Source: an uncultured Eubacteriales bacterium
Lineage (GTDB): Bacteria > Bacillota > Clostridia > Christensenellales > Borkfalkiaceae
Direction: 5' to 3'
NCBI GenBank assembly: GCA_900556195.1
Contig: USOJ01000097.1
Location: 1 to 5,520, forward strand
DNA: 5,520 nucleotides
The notes under the pieces were generated by a model that was given only the letters and a program-made list of their open reading frames with translations, did not search any database and was not told where the DNA came from. The position numbers and the translations under genes were made by a program. Of this stretch, positions 1 to 5,520 are shown piece after piece. Numbering within the stretch: position 1 is the stretch's first letter; each line of letters begins with the position of its first letter.

Positions 1-136
1 ACCCGTTGCGGTCGACGGCGACGATATTCCCGACGAAGTAAAAGTTGCGATAATCGCGGCAATTTCCGCTTATTATTCGTCTGCGCCCGCAACGAATAAC
101 GAATTCGTAGTCAAAAAAATCAAAAGATTAAAATAA
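1..136 (+). CDS. oadG: OadG-like small subunit of a Na+-pumping decarboxylase, C-terminal part
   Basis: This is the 3' end of a gene that enters from outside the window; the reading frame starts at base 2 and ends at TAA 134-136, leaving 44 residues. The visible tail has an acidic stretch (DGDDIPDE), an Ala/Ile-rich helix (VAIIAAISAYY), a short Ser/Ala/Pro/Thr spacer and a basic end (FVVKKIKRLK). That pattern resembles the C-terminus of the gamma/delta subunits of oxaloacetate and methylmalonyl-CoA decarboxylases, where a small one-helix membrane protein helps assemble the complex. The N-terminal membrane helix lies outside the window, so the call rests on this tail plus position: it is immediately followed by a biotin carrier and the beta and alpha subunits. 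Whether it belongs to the oxaloacetate or methylmalonyl-CoA type cannot be decided from this fragment. Confidence 0.65.
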   Translation, partial: PVAVDGDDIPDEVKVAIIAAISAYYSSAPATNNEFVVKKIKRLK

Positions 137-150
137 GGGGAAGCCCTTTA
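134..150 (+). promoter_or_regulatory. Stem-loop spanning the gamma-subunit stop codon
   Basis: Bases 134-140 (TAAGGGG) can pair with 144-150 (CCCTTTA) around the triloop AAG, giving seven pairs with one G-T wobble. The stem contains the stop codon of the upstream gene. It is not followed by a T-run, so it does not look like an intrinsic terminator. The downstream arm can instead pair with the AAGG of the next gene's ribosome site (145-148 with 161-164), so the two structures compete. A role in translation coupling or mRNA processing is inference. Confidence 0.35.
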
Positions 151-160
151 AGTATTATTT

Positions 161-166
161 AAGGAG
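161..166 (+). promoter_or_regulatory. Ribosome binding site of the biotin carrier gene
   Basis: AAGGAG stands 7 bases ahead of ATG 174 and fixes that start. It lies in the 37-base gap after the gamma subunit. It is unusual because its first four bases are complementary to CCTT at 145-148, so a weak hairpin (four pairs, a T-T mismatch, then AA/TT) could hide it. Confidence 0.7.
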
Positions 167-173
167 ATAATTT

Positions 174-536
174 ATGCGTAATTTTGTAGTAACCATCGAC
201 GGTAAACAATATCAGGTAGGCGTTGAAGAAGTAGGAGCGGGCGAATCTGCTCCCGTAACGCCTGTCGTAAGCGAAGTTAAACCCGTTGCAGCCGCTCCCA
301 AAGCAGTTGCAGCCGCTCCCGCAAACGGAACGAAAGTAAACGCCCCGATGCCCGGACTTATCAAGGCTCTTTCTCTTGCGGAAGGCGCTACGGTCAAGAA
401 AGGCGACGTTATTCTCGTCCTCGAAGCGATGAAGATGGATAACGATATTACCGCGCCTTGCGACGGTCGCATTTCTTATAAGGTCAATAAAGGAACTAAC
501 GTCGATACCGGCGAACTTATGGCAGTCATCGGTTAA
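174..536 (+). CDS. Free-standing biotin carboxyl carrier subunit of the decarboxylase
   Basis: This 120-residue protein carries the biotin that shuttles CO2 between the carboxyltransferase and the membrane beta subunit. The C-terminal biotinyl domain spans about residues 53-120 and contains APMPG (57-61) and the EAMKM biotinylation motif (84-88); Lys87 is the expected biotinylated residue, modified by a biotin ligase. Residues 1-20 form the short N-terminal strand region (VTIDGKQYQVGVEEV) typical of carriers of this class. Residues 21-52 are a flexible Ala/Pro/Val linker containing a tandem repeat. The length matches the 1.3S subunit of transcarboxylase and the MmdC/GcdC carriers, about 120-145 residues. 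An AAGGAG lies 7 bases before ATG. The gene follows the gamma subunit by 37 bases and precedes the beta subunit by 9. Lipoyl carriers share the fold, but EAMKM marks biotin. The exact subunit name (MmdC, GcdC or an Oad carrier) depends on the complex. Confidence 0.93.
   Translation: MRNFVVTIDGKQYQVGVEEVGAGESAPVTPVVSEVKPVAAAPKAVAAAPANGTKVNAPMPGLIKALSLAEGATVKKGDVILVLEAMKMDNDITAPCDGRISYKVNKGTNVDTGELMAVIG
285..320 (+). repeat. Tandem direct repeat in the carrier's Ala/Pro linker
   Basis: The 15-base unit GTTGCAGCCGCTCCC occurs perfectly at 285-299 and again at 306-320, a period of 21 bases or seven codons. It encodes VAAAP twice (residues 38-42 and 45-49) in the linker ahead of the biotinyl domain. 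Being in frame and in a flexible linker, loss or gain of a unit would change linker length without breaking the protein. Confidence 0.85.
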
Positions 537-540
537 GAGG
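536..540 (+). promoter_or_regulatory. Ribosome binding site of the beta subunit, overlapping the carrier stop
   Basis: AGAGG at 536-540 begins at the last base of the carrier's TAA stop (534-536) and lies 5 bases ahead of ATG 546. It is weaker than the AAGGAG sites of the neighbours, so the beta subunit is probably translated by ribosomes finishing the carrier gene. Confidence 0.55.
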
Positions 541-545
541 TACAA

Positions 546-2006
546 ATGAATAGTATTTTAACTTTACTGAACGACGGATTCGGCGAAACTATCGTCAATT
601 CGCTTAAAAACCTGTGGGGAAGCACGGGTATAAACGATCTCATTACGAATTTTACGACTTACGGTTGGCAAAATCTCGTAATGATAGCGATTTCGTGTAT
701 ACTTTTCTTTCTTGCGATAGTTAAAAAGTTCGAGCCGCTTCTTTTACTTCCGATTGCTTTCGGTATGTTTATAGTGAATATTCCCGGCGTTTATCACGTT
801 TTATTCGGCACTAAGGGGTATATTGTTACTGAAACTGCTGGCGGAGAAGTTACAAGAAAGACGTTGGACGAATTAAGAGTTCTACTCGGTAAACCGGATG
901 CATCGCTGACAGAGTTGACTGAATTCGTGAAGAACGGCGTAACGTTCTTGGTAAAAGACGGACAAGAAATGGTCGTCTCGGGGACAAATGCGTCTGATGC
1001 CGTACAAGCACTCGTGTCTCAAGGAGCAATCGTAACAAAAACGTGGACGGCGTGTACTATTTCTTCGGAGCAGGTTATAAGAGATTTCGGTCTTTTCTAT
1101 TACATATACAAAGGCGTTGACTGGGTAATTTTCCCGCCGATTATATTCCTCGGAATAGGCGTTATGACGGATTTCGGTCCGTTAATCGCAAACCCGAAGA
1201 GTATGCTTATCGGCGCTGCCGCGCAACTCGGTATATTCATTACGTTCTTCGGCGCGCTTTGCATATTCGGCTTTACCCCCGCAGAATCGGGCGCGATAGC
1301 CATTATCGGCGGCGCGGACGGACCTACGGCGATTTACGTTACTAAAAAACTTGCCGAACATCTTCTTCCCGCAATCGCAATCTCGGCGTATTCGTATATG
1401 GCGCTTATACCCATTATACAAAAACCGATTATGCGCGCGGTAACCACGAAAGAAGAGCGCAAGATTAAGATGAAGCAACTTCGTAAGGTAAGCAAATTCG
1501 AAAAGATTGCTTTCCCGATAATCGTTTCGCTTATAGTCGGCTTGCTTTTACCCGACGCTATGCCGCTTCTCGGTATGCTTATGCTCGGTAACCTTCTTAA
1601 AGAATCGGGCGTATGCGGAAGACTTGCGGATACCGCTCAGAACGGACTTATGAACACCGTAACGATTTTCCTCGGAGTAATGGTAGGCTCCAAAGCGACC
1701 GGCGCGTTATTCCTGTCGCTTCAGACACTCGGAATTATCTGTCTCGGATTGTTCGCGTTCTGTATGGGAACTCTCGGCGGACTTCTCGTCGCAAAACTTA
1801 TGTGCAAACTCACTCACGGTCAAATCAATCCGCTTATCGGTTCGGCAGGCGTTTCAGCCGTTCCTATGGCGGCGAGAATATCGCAGGACGTAGGCAGAGA
1901 ATCCGACCCGGATAACCACCTGCTTATGCATGCGATGGGTCCGAACGTGGCGGGCGTTATAGGCTCTGCTATAGCCGCAGGCGTTTTACTTGCCTTGTTC
2001 GCGTGA
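546..2006 (+). CDS. oadB: Sodium-pumping decarboxylase beta subunit (OadB/MmdB/GcdB family)
   Basis: This integral membrane protein (486 residues) decarboxylates carboxybiotin and couples it to Na+ export. Hydrophobic segments lie near residues 44-59, 64-81, 193-208, 219-243, 273-293, 322-345, 368-380, 396-419 and 464-485. Family hallmarks are KKFEPLLLLPI (60-70), MTDFGPLIANP (207-217), GGADGPT (255-261), NPLIGSAGVSAVPMAAR (428-444) and HAMGPNVAGVIGSA (462-475). As I recall the Klebsiella OadB work, functional residues Asp203, Asn373, Gly377, Ser382 and Arg389 map here to Asp258, Asn428, Gly432, Ser437 and Arg444, all with the same offset of 55, so the active site looks intact. The protein is longer than Klebsiella OadB (about 433) and the roughly 375-400-residue MmdB/GcdB forms because of a large soluble loop at residues 89-176. 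The start at ATG 546 places the first helix normally. It lies between the carrier (9-base gap) and alpha (23-base gap) genes. The substrate is set by alpha, not by this subunit. Confidence 0.95.
   Translation: MNSILTLLNDGFGETIVNSLKNLWGSTGINDLITNFTTYGWQNLVMIAISCILFFLAIVKKFEPLLLLPIAFGMFIVNIPGVYHVLFGTKGYIVTETAGGEVTRKTLDELRVLLGKPDASLTELTEFVKNGVTFLVKDGQEMVVSGTNASDAVQALVSQGAIVTKTWTACTISSEQVIRDFGLFYYIYKGVDWVIFPPIIFLGIGVMTDFGPLIANPKSMLIGAAAQLGIFITFFGALCIFGFTPAESGAIAIIGGADGPTAIYVTKKLAEHLLPAIAISAYSYMALIPIIQKPIMRAVTTKEERKIKMKQLRKVSKFEKIAFPIIVSLIVGLLLPDAMPLLGMLMLGNLLKESGVCGRLADTAQNGLMNTVTIFLGVMVGSKATGALFLSLQTLGIICLGLFAFCMGTLGGLLVAKLMCKLTHGQINPLIGSAGVSAVPMAARISQDVGRESDPDNHLLMHAMGPNVAGVIGSAIAAGVLLALFA
810..1073 (+). 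other. oadB: Extended soluble loop within the beta subunit
   Basis: Residues 89-176 lie between the second hydrophobic segment (ending near 81) and the conserved YYIYKG...IFPP region. They are polar and charged and contain no membrane-length segment. OadB-type proteins vary in this loop (Klebsiella OadB also has an insertion here, which I recall as shorter) and the short MmdB/GcdB types largely lack it. Codon choice differs from the flanks: by hand count the eight Leu codons in residues 92-170 are TTG x3, CTC x2, TTA, CTA and CTG with no CTT, while about half of the roughly 40 Leu codons after residue 200 are CTT. ACA (Thr) occurs four times here and is rare in the flanks. Function and membrane side are unknown. 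Confidence 0.6.
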
Positions 2007-2029
2007 TTTTTTAAGGAGAATTAAAGATT

Positions 2030-3433
2030 ATGTCTAAAGTTATGATAACCGAAACAATATTAAGGGACGCTCATCAGTCGCAGGCGGCAACGAGAATGAC
2101 TCTCGACCAGATGCTTCCCGTACTCGATCAACTCGACGAAATAGGATATTATTCGCTCGAAGCCTGGGGCGGGGCGACTTTCGACTCCTGCATGAGGTTT
2201 TTGAACGAAGACCCGTGGGAAAGACTCAGAGTGCTTAAAAGTCATCTCAAGAAAACCCCCATTCAAATGCTTCTCCGCGGTCAGAATCTGCTCGGTTATA
2301 AACATTATCCCGACGACGTCGTAGATAAGTTTGTTAAAGCGTGCATAGACAACGGCGTAACCGTAATCAGAGTTTTCGACGCTCTTAACGACGTAAGAAA
2401 CCTCGAAACCGCGATTAAATCCATCAAGAAATACGGCGGCGTATGCGAAGCGACGATCTGCTATACGATAAGCCCCGTTCACACCAACGAATATTTCGTC
2501 AAACTTGCCAAAACGCTCGAAGATATGGGCGCCGATAATATCTGTATCAAAGATATGGCGAACTTGCTTCTTCCGTATACCGCTTACGACCTCGTAAAAG
2601 GTATCAAGGCGGTTTTGAAGCCGACGACGAAAATACATCTTCATACGCACAATACGACCGGTACGGGCGATATGGTAAATCTTAAAGCGATCGAAGCGGG
2701 TTGCGATATAGTAGATACCGCGCTTTCCGCTTTGGGTAACGGTACTTCTCAGCCCGCTACCGAACCGCTCGTTGCAACTCTTCGCGGTACCGAATACGAT
2801 ACGGGTATCGATTTATCGAAACTTATCCCGATAAACGACCACTTCAAGAAGGTTGCCGCCGAACTCGAAAAGGCAGGATCTCTTAACCCGAACGTAAGAA
2901 AAATTAACGTAAACACGCTTATTTATCAAGTTCCGGGCGGAATGCTTTCCAACCTTATGAACCAACTTAAACAACAGGGTAAACTCGATAAATTAGACGA
3001 AGTTTTAGCGGAAGTTCCGAACGTAAGAAAAGACTGCGGTTATCCGCCGCTCGTTACTCCTTCGAGTCAGATAGTAGGCACGCAAGCCGTTCTGAACGTC
3101 CTTTCGGGCGAAAGATACAAAATGGTTACCAAAGAATTTAAGAATCTTCTTAAAGGCGAATATGGTAAATTGCCTGCCGAACCCGATAAAGACGTCGTTA
3201 AAAAGGTAGTCGGAGACGAACAAATCATCACTTGTCGCCCCGCGGACCTTCTTAAACCCGAATACGACAAATATAAAGAAGAAATGAAGGAATATTACAC
3301 GCAGGAAGAAGACGTTCTTTCTTACGCGTTATTCCCCGAAGTGGCCGTAAACTTTTTCAAATGGCGCGCCGCTAAAAATCACGCCGTAGACAAAGATATG
3401 GCTGAAAACAAAGACGGAGTTTATCCCGTATGA
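2030..3433 (+). CDS. oadA: Oxaloacetate decarboxylase alpha subunit, carboxyltransferase without biotin domain
   Basis: This 467-residue cytoplasmic subunit is expected to transfer the carboxyl group of oxaloacetate to biotin on the separate carrier, releasing pyruvate. Residues 4-270 form the HMGL-like TIM barrel: ETILRDAHQS (8-17), EAWGGATFDSCMRFL (44-58), RGQNLLGYKHYPDD (83-96), IKDMANLL (173-180) and HLHTHNTTG (203-211). The metal site appears complete: Asp13, Lys174 (the lysine carbamylated in the family), His205 and His207 correspond to Asp23, Lys184, His215 and His217 of the Propionibacterium transcarboxylase 5S subunit as I recall it. The PYC_OADA domain covers about 290-447, with VPGGMLSNL at 301-309. 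Classical OadA (about 590-600 residues) continues into a biotin domain; this one stops after a short tail, like 5S. An AAGGAG at 2013-2018 sits a slightly long 11 bases before ATG. The stop overlaps the surE start by four bases. A biotin-free pyruvate carboxylase or transcarboxylase subunit is the alternative; the adjacent beta subunit favours the pump. Confidence 0.92.
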   Translation: MSKVMITETILRDAHQSQAATRMTLDQMLPVLDQLDEIGYYSLEAWGGATFDSCMRFLNEDPWERLRVLKSHLKKTPIQMLLRGQNLLGYKHYPDDVVDKFVKACIDNGVTVIRVFDALNDVRNLETAIKSIKKYGGVCEATICYTISPVHTNEYFVKLAKTLEDMGADNICIKDMANLLLPYTAYDLVKGIKAVLKPTTKIHLHTHNTTGTGDMVNLKAIEAGCDIVDTALSALGNGTSQPATEPLVATLRGTEYDTGIDLSKLIPINDHFKKVAAELEKAGSLNPNVRKINVNTLIYQVPGGMLSNLMNQLKQQGKLDKLDEVLAEVPNVRKDCGYPPLVTPSSQIVGTQAVLNVLSGERYKMVTKEFKNLLKGEYGKLPAEPDKDVVKKVVGDEQIITCRPADLLKPEYDKYKEEMKEYYTQEEDVLSYALFPEVAVNFFKWRAAKNHAVDKDMAENKDGVYPV

Positions 3434-4158
3434 GAATATTAGTCGCAAACGACGACGGAATTGAAAGCGAGGGTATAAAAACCCTCGCAAAAGTTCTGTC
3501 TAAACGACATAAAGTTACTATCGTGGCGCCGGACGGAAATCGTTCGGCATTTTCTCATTCTTTGACTATTTCTAAAAACCTTATTTTCAAAGAAGTCAAA
3601 GTAAGCGACGATTTCGACGCGTATACGGTAAGCGGTACGCCTGCCGACTGCGTTAAATTCGCTCTTCATTACTTTACCGACGAAAAGTTCGATATGGTAT
3701 GCTCCGGCATAAATATGGGCAATAATCTCGGTAGCGATATTATGTATTCCGGGACGGTGGCAGCAGCCGTGGAAGCAAACTTTTTAGGGTTGAAATCTAT
3801 CGCTTTCTCGAATACGGGCAGAAAAGATTTCGATTTTTCGGCGAATGCCGCCGTTATAGAAAAAATATTCGATAAAGTAGCCGAATTATCGTCTACGGAA
3901 TACGCTTTGAACGTAAATTTGCCTAATTACGCCCCCAAAGGAGTAAAATTCGCGTCGATAGGAATACAAAAATATTCAGATTCTTACGTTAAAAACGACG
4001 ACGGCACTTATAGGCTCATAGGAGAACCCGTCGATACGAAGCAAGACGAGAATTGCGACGTCGTTTTGTCTAATAAAGGTTACGTAACGGTTACTCCGGT
4101 TTTATACGACAGAACGGACTACGCGGCTATGAAAAATTTCAAGGATATTGACTTGTGA
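3430..4158 (+). CDS. surE: 5'/3'-nucleotidase SurE
   Basis: This 242-residue cytosolic, metal-dependent phosphatase removes phosphate from nucleoside 5'- and 3'-monophosphates; the family is linked to stationary-phase survival and nucleotide salvage. Family motifs are in order: ILVANDDGI (3-11), APDGNRSAFSHSLT (33-46), SGTPADCVKFAL (68-79), SGINMGNNLGSDIMYSGTVAAA (92-113) and the C-terminal GYVTVTP strand. The metal ligands known from Thermotoga SurE, Asp8, Asp9, Ser39 and Asn95, fall at exactly the same positions here, so it should be active. Length is normal for the family (about 250). The start ATG shares ATGA with the alpha-subunit stop, and a GGAG at 3416-3419 lies 10 bases upstream, so translation is probably coupled to alpha. 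Its own stop overlaps the next gene. No functional connection between SurE and the decarboxylase is known to me; shared expression is what the layout shows. Confidence 0.96.
   Translation: MRILVANDDGIESEGIKTLAKVLSKRHKVTIVAPDGNRSAFSHSLTISKNLIFKEVKVSDDFDAYTVSGTPADCVKFALHYFTDEKFDMVCSGINMGNNLGSDIMYSGTVAAAVEANFLGLKSIAFSNTGRKDFDFSANAAVIEKIFDKVAELSSTEYALNVNLPNYAPKGVKFASIGIQKYSDSYVKNDDGTYRLIGEPVDTKQDENCDVVLSNKGYVTVTPVLYDRTDYAAMKNFKDIDL
4141..4145 (+). promoter_or_regulatory. Ribosome binding site supporting the GTG start of the flavoprotein
   Basis: AAGGA inside the last codons of surE lies 9 bases ahead of GTG 4155. It decides the non-ATG start, because the dinucleotide-binding strand begins at residue 3 and leaves no room for a later start. 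Confidence 0.6.
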
Positions 4159-5381
4159 GAACGACTATAGTCGTCGGCGCGGGCCCCGCGGGACTTGTTT
4201 CCGCGTATTTCAGGGCGATAAACGGCGACGACGTAATTTTGATAGAAAAAAACGAAAAAGCGGGTAAAAAACTCTACATAACGGGCAAAGGGCGTTGTAA
4301 CGTAACGAACGATTGCGACCGTGAAACTTTTCTCGATAACGTAGTAACCAACGCCCGTTTTATGCGCGGGGCAATATCCAAATTCCCGCCTTCGGCTATT
4401 ATAGATTTTTTGCAAAAGAAAGTAGACTTAAAGACCGAAAGAGGAAACAGAGTTTTTCCGACGAGCGACAAAGCAAGCGACATAACGAAGGCGCTTGTAT
4501 CTTATTGCGCGGAAGCGGGCGTTAAAATTCATTACGGCGAAACAGTCGGGGAAATAATTTCTCGCGACGGCAAAATCACAAAAGCGATTACCGACAGAGG
4601 CGAATACGTTTGCGACGCCGTCATAGTCTGTACGGGCGGAATGAGTTATTCTTCGACGGGTTCTACGGGCGACGGATACCGATTCGCAAAGTCGCTGGGG
4701 CATAAAATAACCGCAATTAAGCCCGCCTTATGCGGATTTAATCTTAAAGGCGACTTTTTCAAAAAATTGCAGGGAATATCTCTGAAAAACGTAACCTTTA
4801 CGGCGAAAATCAACGGCAAAAAAGTATATGGCGATTTCGGAGAGCCGCTTTTTACTCACTTCGGAATTTCCGGTCCTGTAGTTATTTCCGCCTCGAGTTA
4901 CCTAAACAAAGTAAACTTAAACGACGTAGTATTTTCTATCGACCTTAAACCCGCGTTAAGCGAAGAACAACTCGACGCAAGATTGTTACGCGATTTCGAA
5001 AAATATAAAGGTAAAACACTATCGAATTCGCTCGTCGATTTATTGCTTCACGCCTTTATTCCCGTAATTCTCGACAAAGCGGGTATAAGTGGAAATATTA
5101 AAACGTCCGATCTTAAAAAGTCGGACAGGCTTAAAATCGTACGAACCGTTAAAAACTTCGAATTTTATCCGGCATCGCTTCGCGGAATCGAAGAAGCGAT
5201 CGTTACGAGCGGCGGAGTCGACGTAAAAGACGTCGATCCGACCACGATGGAGAGTAAACTCGTAAAAGGCTTGTATTTTGCCGGCGAAGTACTCGACGTA
5301 GACGCTCTTACGGGCGGCTTTAACATAACCGTTGCGATGGCTACGGGATACGTCGCGGGCAACGCGAAAGAAAAGGAGTAA
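4155..5381 (+). CDS. HI0933/BaiN-family FAD-dependent oxidoreductase
   Basis: This 408-residue flavoprotein belongs to the family annotated variously as HI0933-like, YhiN, BaiN-like or aminoacetone oxidase family. The N-terminal Rossmann motif GAGPAG (8-13) is followed by the ribose-binding acidic residue Glu31 at the end of the second strand. The family signature GKKLYITGKGRCNVTN spans 37-52, with GNRVFPTSDKASD at 97-109, VCTGGMSYSSTGSTGDG at 158-174, TSGGV at 351-355, and the C-terminal FAD contact GLYFAGE (372-378) with TGGFNI (386-391). All expected blocks are present and the length is normal, so it looks intact. It starts at GTG, overlapping the surE stop by four bases. It is followed after one base by cmk, a pairing I recall as common in Clostridia. 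The physiological substrate of most members is uncertain; the BaiN bile-acid role applies to a few characterised gut strains and should not be transferred to this protein without evidence. Confidence 0.9.
   Translation: MRTTIVVGAGPAGLVSAYFRAINGDDVILIEKNEKAGKKLYITGKGRCNVTNDCDRETFLDNVVTNARFMRGAISKFPPSAIIDFLQKKVDLKTERGNRVFPTSDKASDITKALVSYCAEAGVKIHYGETVGEIISRDGKITKAITDRGEYVCDAVIVCTGGMSYSSTGSTGDGYRFAKSLGHKITAIKPALCGFNLKGDFFKKLQGISLKNVTFTAKINGKKVYGDFGEPLFTHFGISGPVVISASSYLNKVNLNDVVFSIDLKPALSEEQLDARLLRDFEKYKGKTLSNSLVDLLLHAFIPVILDKAGISGNIKTSDLKKSDRLKIVRTVKNFEFYPASLRGIEEAIVTSGGVDVKDVDPTTMESKLVKGLYFAGEVLDVDALTGGFNITVAMATGYVAGNAKEKE
5373..5378 (+). promoter_or_regulatory. Ribosome binding site of cmk, inside the flavoprotein gene
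   Basis: AAGGAG forms the last two sense codons (Lys-Glu) of the flavoprotein and lies only 4 bases before ATG 5383. The spacing is short, which is consistent with reinitiation by ribosomes stopping at TAA 5379-5381. Confidence 0.6.
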
Positions 5382-5382
5382 C

Positions 5383-5520
5383 ATGTTAAATATAGCGTTA
5401 GACGGACCTGCCGGAAGCGGTAAGAGCACCGTTGCAAAGGCAATCGCGAATAAACTCGATATTTTGTATCTCGATACGGGCGCAATGTACCGCGCCTGCG
5501 CGCTGAGATGCCTTGAATGC
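5383..5520 (+). CDS. cmk: Cytidylate kinase, N-terminal part
   Basis: The first 46 codons are present and the frame is open to the end of the window. The product phosphorylates CMP and dCMP with ATP, feeding pyrimidine nucleotide synthesis in the cytosol. The P-loop GPAGSGKST is at residues 8-16, with the invariant Lys14, and the NMP-binding segment YLDTGAMYRA is at 29-38; together they are characteristic of Cmk rather than adenylate or guanylate kinase. ATG 5383 follows the flavoprotein stop after a single base and gives the usual short lead (MLNIALD) into the P-loop. The rest of the protein (about 170-180 residues in the family) lies outside the window. In related genomes a phospholipid acyltransferase and ispH often follow; that is recall, not seen here. 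Confidence 0.95.
   Translation, partial: MLNIALDGPAGSGKSTVAKAIANKLDILYLDTGAMYRACALRCLEC

Noticed and set aside
1613..1915. A 100-codon plus-strand frame inside the beta gene
   Set aside because: It is in a shifted frame within strongly conserved OadB sequence; its translation is Arg/Ser-rich and low in family-like features, as expected of a shadow frame.
1979..2012. Possible intrinsic terminator at the end of the beta gene, because six Ts follow the stop codon
   Set aside because: The only nearby stem (AGGC 1979-1982 with GCCT 1992-1995) has four pairs and a nine-base loop, and it is 11 bases from the T-run. The alpha gene's ribosome site follows immediately.
2060..2650. A 196-codon open frame on the minus strand opposite the alpha gene
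   Set aside because: It lies wholly antisense to a well-conserved OadA gene, has no recognisable domain in its translation, and fits the frame openness that this codon style produces on the opposite strand.
2030..3433. Calling the alpha subunit methylmalonyl-CoA or glutaconyl-CoA decarboxylase alpha
   Set aside because: Those alpha subunits belong to the crotonase-like PccB family. This protein has the HMGL-like barrel with Asp13/Lys174/His205/His207 and the PYC_OADA domain of oxaloacetate/pyruvate enzymes.
5105..5126. Inverted repeat GTCCGA/TCGGAC within the flavoprotein gene
   Set aside because: The stem is six pairs, mid-gene, with no T-run after it, and falls over codons repeating Ser-Asp (SDLKKSD). 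Coincidental self-complementarity is the simpler explanation.
1..5520. Search for tRNA, rRNA, CRISPR, insertion sequences, riboswitches and attachment sites
   Set aside because: Coding genes cover nearly every base; the largest gap is 37 bases. I saw no repeat arrays, transposase motifs or RNA gene signatures on either strand.

Overview
The window is a single, tightly packed, plus-strand gene string with almost no non-coding DNA. It looks chromosomal and bacterial, with nothing mobile, phage-like or CRISPR-like in it. GC is roughly in the mid-40s by eye and codons ending in CG are frequent (acg, gcg, tcg). Strong AAGGAG-type ribosome sites and a FAD-oxidoreductase gene directly ahead of cmk suggest an anaerobic, Clostridia-type member of the Bacillota. 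That placement is inference from gene order and style, not a phylogenetic result.

Bases 1-3433 encode the parts of a biotin-dependent, sodium-pumping decarboxylase. They are the C-terminal end of an OadG-like small membrane subunit (1-136), a free-standing biotin carrier protein (174-536), the integral-membrane beta subunit that couples carboxybiotin decarboxylation to Na+ export (546-2006), and an OadA-type carboxyltransferase alpha subunit (2030-3433). The alpha subunit lacks the C-terminal biotin domain found in the classical enteric enzyme; the separate 120-residue carrier supplies it. The expected cycle is: alpha moves CO2 from oxaloacetate to biotin on the carrier and releases pyruvate, then beta decarboxylates carboxybiotin and exports Na+, with the gamma-type subunit helping assembly.

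Bases 3430-5520 hold housekeeping genes joined to the pump operon by overlapping stop and start codons: surE (5'/3'-nucleotidase), a HI0933/BaiN-type FAD flavoprotein starting at GTG, and the first 46 codons of cmk (cytidylate kinase), which runs out of the window. No promoter or terminator is visible, so the promoter is probably upstream of the window.

I see no unknown system. The points worth a second look are the split, transcarboxylase-like subunit layout, an extra soluble loop in the beta subunit whose codon choice differs from the rest of its gene, and a pair of mutually exclusive hairpins between the first two genes that could gate the carrier's ribosome site. No stretch longer than 300 bases lacks a gene.
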